Positions 56,177 through 64,000 of a DNA stretch of 64,000 nt are shown here, piece after piece. Position numbers and translations under genes: made by a program. This stretch comes from JAWKOK01 sp963765875. GTDB lineage: Bacteria; Chloroflexota; Anaerolineae; Caldilineales; Caldilineaceae. The DNA lies in the NCBI GenBank assembly GCA_963765875.1, contig CAVXYK010000007.1:1-64000 (forward strand), read 5' to 3'. The notes beneath the pieces are model-generated. The model worked only from the letters and a program-made list of their open reading frames with translations, did not search any database and was not told the DNA's origin. Position 1 is the stretch's first letter, and each line of letters starts with the position of its first letter.

Positions 56177-57400
56177 TCAATGACTGCCCTCGCGGACGAG
56201 CGAAAACAGGATAACGAGCGCAATGGCCGACGAAATCGCCGAAACCACAGTCATCCCGGCCAGCCCATATTGGGTGTAGAGCATGGGCGCCACGAAGCTG
56301 GCCAGTGTGACGCCTAATAGCCCAACGGACGCGCTCAACGTCATTACTTTTCCCCGTTGTTCAGGAACCTGCTCGCTCAATAGCGGAAAATTGGCGACAA
56401 TGGCGAACTCGAAGAATCCACGGGTCAGCCCCGTGATCAGGACCGCCGCAATCAATCCGGTGCTCAGGATTGGCATGAGCAGGTAGCCGATGAATGAGGC
56501 GACTGTGCCGATGATCACGCTCAGTCGTTTGCCGATGCGGTCTGTGAAAAGACTGACGGAAACACTGGCCGTCAGATCAAAGAGGCCGAACACCAGGGCA
56601 ATTGTACCCAATTGGGCTGCGTTCAGGCCATATTCGTTGCCCAACCAGGCGCCATACATGATCATGATCTGCATGGCCGAAAAATAGATGAAGGCTCCAG
56701 CGACGATGTTGGCATAGGCTGAGCGTCGGTTTGGCCCCAGGTTCAAAAATTGGTGAATCTGTCGCCATGTGATCGCAATCGGGGGCCTAGCTGCATCCTC
56801 TTCTCTATCCTGTCCAGAGCGCGCCGGTGGTAACCGTCCAAAGACGATCGTCGCAATCACCAGGCCGCCTGCCAGAATGAAGAAGGGCCAGCGCCAGCCG
56901 GCCACTTCAATGACCTGACCCATGAGAAAGAGCCCGAAGATGCCGGTCAATGCCCAGGAATACTCGACCATGCCTAAACCGCGCGCACGGATAGAGTAGG
57001 GCAACCGATGGCTCAGATAGGCATGCAGGGTCGGTATGAATATCGACATACCCAGCCCTGCGAAGATCATGCCCAACAGTGCTGGCGCTGTGCCGGAGCT
57101 GGCGCCGATTAAAAAAAGCCCGATGGCGTTCAAGAGTAGGCCCAGTTGCAATACACGCCGGTAACTGTGCCTATCGGCAAGGGCGCCGAAGATGGGGGCA
57201 AAGAGCCCCATGGCACTGCGTAACCCCAGCATCCGTCCCATGACGACCACGTTGGTCCCAAGACCCTGAGCGATGATCTGGAGGAACGGGTTGAAGATCT
57301 GCGTGCCCGTATCGACTAGAATCTTGCCGCCAATGCCTGTACCAATTAAGCGCGCAAAGCTGACATCGTTTTCACTTTCAGGGACTTCCTTAACGCTCAA
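56177..57400 (-). CDS. MFS transporter
   Basis: 407 residues, 12 hydrophobic helices. Loop 2-3 motif FGALADRHSYRRVLQLG and loop 8-9 FTDRIGKRLSVIIG are typical of major facilitators. The cytoplasmic central loop is charged (RSGQDREEDAARPP). Substrate unknown; drug efflux is common among close relatives and would fit the sensor kinase pair downstream (13 bases from stop to the next start). Begins 90 bases after the FtsK stop. Confidence 0.9.
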   Translation of the reverse strand: MSVKEVPESENDVSFARLIGTGIGGKILVDTGTQIFNPFLQIIAQGLGTNVVVMGRMLGLRSAMGLFAPIFGALADRHSYRRVLQLGLLLNAIGLFLIGASSGTAPALLGMIFAGLGMSIFIPTLHAYLSHRLPYSIRARGLGMVEYSWALTGIFGLFLMGQVIEVAGWRWPFFILAGGLVIATIVFGRLPPARSGQDREEDAARPPIAITWRQIHQFLNLGPNRRSAYANIVAGAFIYFSAMQIMIMYGAWLGNEYGLNAAQLGTIALVFGLFDLTASVSVSLFTDRIGKRLSVIIGTVASFIGYLLMPILSTGLIAAVLITGLTRGFFEFAIVANFPLLSEQVPEQRGKVMTLSASVGLLGVTLASFVAPMLYTQYGLAGMTVVSAISSAIALVILFSLVREGSH

Positions 57401-57490
57401 TTTTTTCTCGATTCAGTTGGTGGTTCTGGCGCTGAGGAGTGAATTTGCCGCAGACGGATGCGCGTGCAGTGCGGCAGCTGCTTAAGATGA

Positions 57491-60116
57491 TTACATCCAA
57501 ACCTGGGGCGAGTCATCGGAGTCTGTTTCACCGATGATGCGGGGAGGTGGAGCATCATTTTCTCCGTAGTTTTCGCCCTGACCGTAGGGCGTCGCGTCGA
57601 TTTCGCTGTCGGACGATGTATGCAACTCATTGGCTGTCGACCGGCTCTCTTCTCCGAGATATTTCCGCCCCTTGTTGCCACCGAGATCGGGGCTGAGAAT
57701 GCCGTCACGCTCCAACTGCTCGACCAATCGGCTGGCGCGGCCATAGCCGATGCGCAGCTTGCGTTGCAGCAGAGTGATGGAGCCGCGCCCTGCATCTGCA
57801 ACAACGCCCACGGCGTCGTCATAGAGCTCGTCGCGGGCATCAACACTTTTCATGGCGTCGATCTGATCGAAGAGAGGGGCCTGAGATAGGTCGTCAGGTA
57901 TGACAGGCGAGGCACCGGTTGGCTCAGGGTCGAATGCTCGATCGATCGGGGATTCATCGATGATGATCTGATCGTAGCCATCGCTGTCATCAAAGTCACC
58001 GTCATAGCCATCTCTGTATCCATCGTCAGAATCATTGGCGTAGTTGAACCTGCCGGAATGGCCCGGGCCCTGATCCTCGAAGCTGCGAACGCCTTTCCAA
58101 TAGCGGATCACGCGGCTGATCTCGTCCTCTGTGAGCCACGTGCCCTGCAAACGTTCCAACTTGCTGGCGTCCGGCCCCATGTAGAGCATATCTCCGCGTC
58201 CCAGGAGTCGTTCCGCCCCAGGCACATCGAGGATGACCCGGCTGTCCGTCTGGCTGGTGACGGCAAAGGCGATGCGCGAGGGGAAGTTGGCCTTGATCAA
58301 GCCGGTGATGACATCGACAGACGGCCGCTGGGTGGCGATGATCAGATGGATGCCCACCGCTCGAGCCATCTGCGCCAGACGGCAAATATGCTTTTCAACC
58401 TCTTCGGGAGCCGCCATCATCAGATCGGCCATTTCGTCTACGACTACCATGATGAAGGGCAGCGGCTTCTCGTTGCGTTCAGTCAGATAGGCGTTGTATC
58501 GGGCAAGATCGCGTGCGCCGACTTTGCTCAGAAGAGCGTAGCGTCGTTCCATCTCTTTGACTGCCCAATAGAGAATGCCCGACGCTTTGTCAACCTCGGT
58601 CACAACCGGGGCCAGCAAGTGCGGAATGCCGTTGTAGACGCTCAACTCGACCATCTTGGGGTCGATCATCAGCAGACGCAGGCTGTCCGGCGTGTGGGTC
58701 AGCAGCAGCCCGATGATGACTGAGTTGATACAGACGGACTTGCCGGAGCCGGTGGCGCCGGCAATCAACAGATGGGGCATGCGCGTCATGTCGGTGACCA
58801 CAGCTTGGCCCTTGACATCCTCGCCCAGGGCAATGATCAGGCTGCCCTTGCGTTCAGTGTATTCATCGCTCTCCATCAGATCCTTGAGGCCGACCTTGTT
58901 GCTCTCTGCGTTGGGCACTTCGACACCGACATAGTTGGTGCCGGGAATCGGCGCCTCGATGCGCACGCTGGGGGCAGCCAGCGCCAGGGCAAGGTCATTG
59001 GCAAGCACCGTAATCTTGTTCACCTTGATCTTGATGCGCTTGGTCTCGCCACGAACTTTGCGCTCGACATAGCCCGGCCGAATCAGGTACTGGGTGACAG
59101 ACGGTCCCTTGTACGCCCCTTCAAAATCGACCGGTACGCCATGGGACTCCAGCGTCTCCTGAATGCGCCGCCCTTGCTCGCGAATGGTGTTATCATTGTC
59201 GACCGTTCTATCCCAGTCCTCAAGCATGTCATCCATATCGGGGAGATGCCACTCAGGCGGCGCCTCCAACGCTCCGCCGATGATGCGGGGGGATAGCAGC
59301 GAAGCCGCCTGGCCAGTTGTGCCCTGTGCACTCGGGACAGAGGAGGACGAGGGCGCATCACCACCGATCGTGACCGTCTTCTTCGCCGGCTCGCCTTTCT
59401 TCCCCTCCTGGGGTTGTCGCCTAGCTGAATAGACCGGTTTCACGTCGGGCCGCCGCTGGAATCGCGCCATAAACTCACCGATGTTTTCGCCGATGCGTTT
59501 GTGAAAAGGAATGGTCCCGGATGGAAGCGGCGCCCCCGGCCGAATCGGCGGCATCTTTGCTTCCTTTTGTCGGTAGCGCCGATCTTGGATCGTGTCCCAG
59601 ATCAGAAGGCCGCTCTCGACGATGAAACGGTCTGCCAGTAGTGCGATGCCGGCGATGGAAAGCAAGGTGACGAGCGCCCAGGTGCCGCCGGCTGTGATTG
59701 CGGGTTCGAGCTGACCGGCAATCTGTGACCCAAGCCAGCCGCCGCCGTAGGGTTGTGCCGGCGAAAAGGTTAGCGCTGCGCCCGTGATGAAGGCAAGAAA
59801 GAGCAGGGCGACACCCACCGGCCGCTGCCACGACATATCGGGCATGCGCTCGACCGCGTGGATGACCAGCCAGAGCCCGATGGCGCTCAACAGAAGCGGA
59901 AAGACCCAGGCTCCGACGCCAAAGGCGCCTTCCAGCGCGTCGATCCAGGCGCCGGTAATCGAGCCGCGGCTGCCGGTCATCAAGCTGAGCAATGTGAAGA
60001 CGGCGATCAGAATCAGCACGACGCCGGTCACGTCTGCTCGCGTGATGTTGCTCAGAACTTGTTCGAAAAGACTCTGTTTTGGTTGTTTCTTTCGTGGTGC
60101 GCTTTTTCGTGGCCAT
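57491..60116 (-). CDS. ftsK: DNA translocase FtsK/SpoIIIE, frameshifted at the N terminus
   Basis: About 874 residues. An N-terminal membrane part (four helices between residues 35 and 190) is followed by a linker, the alpha/beta motor with Walker A IAGATGSGKSVCINS and Walker B FIMVVVDEMADLMM, and the winged-helix gamma domain (ITLLQRKLRIGYGRASRLVE), which reads KOPS-type sites. It pumps chromosome DNA through the division septum. The natural start is ATG 60116 (MATKKRTTKETTKTES); a +1 shift at about 60068 in a TTTT run separates it from FEQVLSNITRADVTG. An acidic Asp/Tyr-rich insert (57900-58050) precedes the gamma domain. Confidence 0.93.
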
Positions 60117-60118
60117 GT

Positions 60119-60397
60119 TCTGTATGATGGGTACGCGAATTGCCGATCGAACCGAACATGCGTTCAGGCGCAAGTATAGCACACCGGTTCGCGGGCCGCA
60201 AGGAAATCGAGCCGGTCTTCCCAGCGGAAAGACCGGCTCGAAATCGTCAAAGTCGTGGCGGTAATCACTGGCCTAGGGATGATGTTTGCCAATCAGCGTG
60301 GGGTCCTAGGCCGATCAAAGAAATCGAATCCCATTTGACGGCCTGCAAGCCGCTGCGCAAGCATCATCAAACAGGGATTCAATTTCTTGCAGTGGCC
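60119..60397. other. Structured intergenic region between RNase J and FtsK
   Basis: Three hairpins: CGAGCCGGTCTT/AAGACCGGCTCG at 60211-60241; GGCCTAGGG/TCCTAGGCC at 60270-60312; AAGAAATCGAATCCC (60318-60332) with GGGATTCAATTTCTT (60374-60388), one mismatch. They follow the RNase J stop in transcript order and could end or stabilise its message. Confidence 0.55.
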
Positions 60398-62101
60398 CTA
60401 GACTTCCATCACCATGGGCAGAATCATCGGGCGCCGTCCCATCTCCTGTGAGGCGAACCGGCTCAGCGCGTCGCGGATTTTGTTCTCGCGTACCTGAATC
60501 GGGGCCTTCTTCTTCAGAACCTTGACGACAACTTGTTCGGCACGCCTGATCAAGTCTTCGTTTTCTCGCATGTAGACGAAGCCACGGCTCAGGATCTCCG
60601 GCCCGTAGATGATGGCGCCGTCAAACTCGTCGATGGCGACGATGCAGACGATAAAGCCGTCGTTGCTGAGGTGGCGCCGGTCGCGCAGAACGACGTTGCC
60701 GACATCGCCGATGCCCAGGCCGTCGACAAATACGTGGTTGGCGTCCACATGCTCGCCGGGTCGAGCGACGATCTTGTCGCCGCCGTCAAACTTGCCGAAC
60801 TCCACAACGTCGCCGTCATCAAGCACAAAGATGTTGTCAGCTTTCACGCCCTGCTTTGACTGGCCAGTTCCTTGTGCAGCACCAAGATGGCGATATTCGC
60901 CGTGGACCGGGATGAAGTACTCTGGGCGGACCAGGTCCAGCATGTGCTCGTACTCGTCGCGCCCGCCATGTCCACTGACGTGGACATTGCCGACCTTGTA
61001 GTAGAGGACATGTACGCCCTGGCGGAAGAGGTTGTCGACCGTGCGGTTGAACAACTCCTCGTTGCCGGGAATCGGCGTGGCGCTGAGCACGACCGTGTCG
61101 CCCTCGCGCAGCGTGATCTGGCGGTGGTCGTTGACACTCATGCGCACCATGGCACTGGTCGGCTCGCCCTGGCTGCCGGTGGCCACGATCACGACTTTGT
61201 GGGCAGGCAGGCTTTCCATCTCGCTTGTCGTCAGAAGCTCGTCATTGGCTGATGTCCAGATAGCCGAGCTTGATGGCGATACGCACATTGTTGACCATGG
61301 AACGGCCAATCACGCCCACGCGGCGACCATGGTTGCGGGCCGACGTGATGATCTGCTGCACGCGGCCGACATTGCTGGCAAAGGTGGCCAGCAGGACGCG
61401 GCCTTCTGCGTTCTCGAAAACCTCGTCGAGCATGGTGCCGACGGTGCTCTCGCTGGGTGTGCGTCCTTCCTGGTCGGCATTGGTGCTGTCGGCCAGGAGC
61501 AGGGTGACGCCCTCGTCGCCCCAGCGCTTCAGCTTGTCCTCTTCGGTCGGCTTGCCGTCGACCGGCGTCGGGATCAAAGCGGTAGTCGCTGGTATGGATC
61601 ACGCGACCGATGGGCGTCGAGATGGCGAGGCCCACGCTGTCGGGGAAGCTGTGGCAAGTGTGGAAGAACTCAAACTTGAATACGCCCGCTTCAACGACAT
61701 CATCTTCGGTGATGGTGTTAGGGTGGCGCCGGCCAGCAGATTTGGCCTCGCGCAGCTTCACCTCGACGAGGCCGCGGGTCAGAGAAGTGGCGTAGATGGG
61801 TGCGTCAACACCCTCTTCCAGCAGATAGGAAAGGGCGCCGATGTGATCTTCATGGCCGTGGGTCAGGAAGATGCCTCGCACATTGTCAAGTCTTGCCAGC
61901 ACATAGTCAGCATCGGGAATAATGATGTCGATGCCGTGCATGTCGCTGCTGGGGAACATGAGGCCGACGTCGATGATGATAAGATCGTCGCCCGATTCCA
62001 TCACCATCATGTTCTTGCCGATTTCGCCTAGATCCGCCCAAGGGGACGATGCGCAGTAGCGGCTGGGCCGTACTGTCGTTCTTGTTGTTATTTTCTGTCA
62101 T
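60398..62101 (-). CDS. rnj: Ribonuclease J, frameshifted
   Basis: Metallo-beta-lactamase/beta-CASP RNase of about 566 residues. The metal motif THGHEDHIGALSYLL, FHTCHSFPDSVGL, IHTSDYRFD, the beta-CASP parts (VVIVATGSQGEPTSAM, VSGHGGRDE) and the C-terminal PVHGEYRHL are all present. It degrades and matures RNA from 5' ends, with endo- and exonuclease activity. Three +1 shifts split the gene: about 62030 (PLGG to LGEIGKNMM), 61570 (CCC for CC before the PTPVDGKPTEED segment) and 61252. ATG 62101 follows AAGGAG. It lies upstream of FtsK; in B. subtilis rnjB is also close to spoIIIE. Confidence 0.93.
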
Positions 62102-62510
62102 AAAATGTTCTCCTTAATCAAAGTAATAGATCTTTTTCATATTGATATTGAACAGAACGAAACCCGAGTTCGCTCTATACATTTCATGAAATTACGCGCC
62201 AAAACTCGACTCACTGGAGCCGTTGGTGCGAATCTTGGGAGAAATCCCTGTTCATCTCCAAATGGTACTGGAGATAATGGATATCTGCCGTGGTATTCAT
62301 ACCCAATTGGACTAGTGCACTGTCAACCGCAATACTGTCATTCCGATCAACGCAGCAAAGAGGAATCTCTGCATCGCAGACACGAGATTTCTCATGCCGT
62401 TCGAAATGACCGAATACTCCTTGAAGAAGCACTCGCCTTCACGCCCAAATAGACGGTCGATCTGCACCTGCCATCGTCTCCGTCAACAGGAAGTGTATCA
62501 GTCTCAATTT
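62102..62510. other. Intergenic stretch with a dispersed repeat
   Basis: No gene. Apart from the repeat at 62336-62413 only a short AAATGGTACTGGAGATAATGG region of no clear role. Confidence 0.5.
62336..62413. repeat. Intergenic palindromic repeat TGTCATTCCGA...TCGAAATGAC
   Basis: CTGTCATTCCGATCAACGCA and CGTTCGAAATGACCG are the inverted ends; AGGAATCTC and GAGATTTCT form an inner stem. Such elements with TCATTCCGA and GAGGAATCTC words occur between genes in many bacteria. Confidence 0.55.
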
Positions 62511-63200
62511 TCAATTGCCCGGTTCCACAAAGTCAGGATCGCCGGGATGTGGAACGCCGGCAGGCAACGCTTGGCCCAGTACTGCGGCGGCATTGGCCTT
62601 TTCCGCTCGTTCGATCAGGCCGGGCAAGCGTGCCATGTCCTGTTCGAATGCGGTTCGCCAAGCCGGGTTGCGCAATGCTGCTGCAGGATGAAACATGGCC
62701 ATGGCCACGCGTCCGCGCCCGATATTCGTGATCTTGCCATGGATCTTCGTGATGGCGCCCTCAGCAAACCAGCGTCGCATGCTGAACCGGCCCAGTGTCA
62801 CGATGATGCGCGGATTGATTATTTCGACCTGGCGAGTCAAGTAGTCATCGCAGGCCGCTAACTCGGCCGGCTCGGGGTCACGGTTATTAGGTGGGCGGCA
62901 CTTCACCACGTTGGTGATATAGACATCGTTGCGGTCGATGCCGATCTGATCCAGCATCAGGCTCAAGAACTGCCCGCTCCGCCCCACGAAAGGCCGCCCC
63001 TGGCGATCCTCGTCTCGCCCGGGCCCTTCACCGACGAACATGACAACCGCGTCTCTGTTGCCTTCGCCGGGAACTGCGTGCGTCCGCTCGTTGGCCAACG
63101 CACATCTCTGGCATCCATTGACCTCAGCTTCAAGCGCCTGCATGGCCTTGGCCTGATCATCTGCTGTCGATCCCGGAACCAGGTTTTCGTCCGGGTTCAT
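62511..63200 (-). CDS. udg: Family 4 uracil-DNA glycosylase (4Fe-4S)
   Basis: 229 residues. C30 and C33 (CQRC), C101 (KCRPPNN) and C117 (AACDDYL) are the four cluster ligands of family 4 and 5 UDGs. The catalytic motif region VGEGPGRDEDRQGRPFVGRSG has the Glu-Asp of GEAPG-x-x-ED type enzymes, and the C-terminal HP motif is MFHPAAALRNP. It removes uracil from DNA as the first step of base-excision repair. GGAAAGGA precedes ATG 63200. Separate from RNase J by 409 bases of repeat DNA. Confidence 0.92.
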   Translation of the reverse strand: MNPDENLVPGSTADDQAKAMQALEAEVNGCQRCALANERTHAVPGEGNRDAVVMFVGEGPGRDEDRQGRPFVGRSGQFLSLMLDQIGIDRNDVYITNVVKCRPPNNRDPEPAELAACDDYLTRQVEIINPRIIVTLGRFSMRRWFAEGAITKIHGKITNIGRGRVAMAMFHPAAALRNPAWRTAFEQDMARLPGLIERAEKANAAAVLGQALPAGVPHPGDPDFVEPGN

Positions 63201-63446
63201 TGCGTCGTTCCTTTCCTTTCACAGGCGCTCGGCAAACCATCATTGCGCCCAATAGCGTCGACGGCAGGAGCGCCAGCCCCCACCGCCACTCAGGTCGAAC
63301 CCCCTTCCGGAGCCGACCGGATCTTGTTCAGTATATCACTGGTTCGGTCAACCGTCTAAAACTTCCGGACTGGATTCCAATGGCTCCGTCCCTGTGGTAA
63401 ACTGGGCCATCATACGTTATCTTGACCCGATTATTGCTTGAAACAC

Positions 63447-64000
63447 GTGGCTACTTTTTCAGAACTATTGACCATCTACATCAACCGGGCCGGCATCACC
63501 GACAGCGAATTGGCGCGCAGCATTGGCGTCCGTCGTCAGACGATTTTTCGTTGGAGGGAGGGTGTGGTGGCGCGTCCGCGTCATCGAGACGACGTGATGC
63601 GTTGTGCGGACCGTCTGCGCCTTTCTCCCGAAGAGCGTGATACGTTGCTTTTGGCCGCCGGATTTGCGCCGGAGACGGAGCAGTCGTTGCCGGCCTCCGG
63701 CCAAGCGCTGGAGGGTGAGCCGTCCAATGCTCGGGACCTCAGTTCAGATCCGGTTGATCGCTCAGCCGACTCGGCACGGGACGCCTCAAATTCAGCTGTT
63801 CCGGCTGTAGACGCTTCGACTTCAGATACAGTTGTTTTGCATGTCGATGTTTCAGGGGTTGACGACGGACCATCCAGTACAGAGTCGGCATCGAACGGCC
63901 CTCCCGTGTCTGAAGCTACCAAGCAGAAGAATGGCCTTCTGGTTGCTATCTTGGCCGGATTGCTGGTGATCCTGGTCGTCATCGCTGTTGTGGCGCTGCC
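63447..64000 (+). CDS. XRE-type HTH and transmembrane protein, cut by the window edge
   Basis: At least 184 residues, running off the end. A helix-turn-helix is clear in MATFSELLTIYINRAGITDS and ELARSIGVRRQTIFRWREGV, followed by a helical segment and LSPEERDTLLLAAGFAPE, as in XRE-family regulators. Then about 85 residues of Ser/Asp-rich linker, and a membrane helix (GLLVAILAGLLVILVVIAVVAL) with more protein expected outside. A DNA-binding head joined to a membrane helix suggests signalling from the envelope. Start GTG 63447 is chosen from the HTH onset. Confidence 0.75.
   Translation, partial: MATFSELLTIYINRAGITDSELARSIGVRRQTIFRWREGVVARPRHRDDVMRCADRLRLSPEERDTLLLAAGFAPETEQSLPASGQALEGEPSNARDLSSDPVDRSADSARDASNSAVPAVDASTSDTVVLHVDVSGVDDGPSSTESASNGPPVSEATKQKNGLLVAILAGLLVILVVIAVVAL

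Noticed and set aside
59475..60182. Minus-strand frame of 235 codons ending inside FtsK
   Set aside because: Only its first 16 codons after ATG 60116 are the real FtsK N terminus; the rest is FtsK out of frame after the +1 shift.
1..64000. tRNA, rRNA, CRISPR arrays, integrase or phage genes
   Set aside because: No T-loop words in tRNA context, no regularly spaced direct repeats with unique spacers, no recombinase or structural phage genes seen.

Overview
The window is a gene-dense bacterial chromosome segment of moderately high GC content, with 46 protein-coding genes called and no rRNA, tRNA, CRISPR array or prophage seen. Shine-Dalgarno motifs precede many starts, ATGA start/stop overlaps are common, and intergenic spaces are rich in palindromic repeats. 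The protein repertoire (lipoprotein with SH3, three PA14 domains and a Pro/Glu-rich tail, homodimeric PFOR, three-domain universal stress protein, membrane-anchored C11 peptidase, RNase J beside FtsK, RACo-type activator) would fit Chloroflexota of the Anaerolineae/Caldilineae kind, probably from a metagenome. That placement is inference from gene content only.

Layout. 0.5-4.8 kb: a Rieske/glutamate-synthase-like fusion and a C11 peptidase, both broken by frameshifts. 5-12.8 kb, mostly minus strand: EamA transporter, PHP phosphatase, P-loop kinase-like protein, a sugar ABC importer (binding lipoprotein and two permeases, no ATPase here) and a gamma-family PLP enzyme. 13-19.3 kb, plus strand: HAD phosphatase, UspA, radical SAM protein, methyltransferase, and an overlapping alanine-dehydrogenase-like/CoA-transferase pair. 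19.7-24.3 kb: giant surface lipoprotein. 24.7-33.5 kb: four-helix membrane protein, CBS-ACT protein, PFOR, a DHOD-like flavoprotein, a triple Usp and a CBS protein, which look like an anaerobic energy and stress neighbourhood. 34-37.5 kb: URO-D-like protein, a type VII HepT/MntA toxin-antitoxin pair and an aldo/keto reductase. 37.6-41 kb: SPOUT methyltransferase and an MFS-HEAT fusion. 41.3-44.1 kb: operon of APH-like kinase, DinB, creatininase and GNAT, convergent with nicotinate phosphoribosyltransferase. 46.7-54.2 kb: RACo-type corrinoid activator, S9 peptidase, PF13769-like protein, zinc homocysteine methyltransferase, DUF1638 and an alkaline-phosphatase-superfamily metalloenzyme, a candidate corrinoid/one-carbon locus. 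54.2-57.4 kb: MFS, response regulator and histidine kinase operon. 57.5-62.1 kb: FtsK and RNase J. 62.5-63.2 kb: family 4 uracil-DNA glycosylase. At the right edge an XRE-type membrane protein runs off the window.

The most striking property is technical or biological: eleven genes are broken by about two dozen frameshifts, and every one I resolved is the gain of one base in the reading direction, on both strands. This includes housekeeping genes (RNase J, FtsK, PFOR). Insertion-biased assembly error is the most economical explanation. One creatininase-family gene also carries an in-frame TAG. The best non-coding finding is a 298-bp MITE at 46199-46496 with perfect 24-bp terminal inverted repeats and a 5-bp target duplication. 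Other repeats include a tandem pair of about 175-bp elements, a 240-bp foldback element, and several dispersed palindromes and direct repeats.
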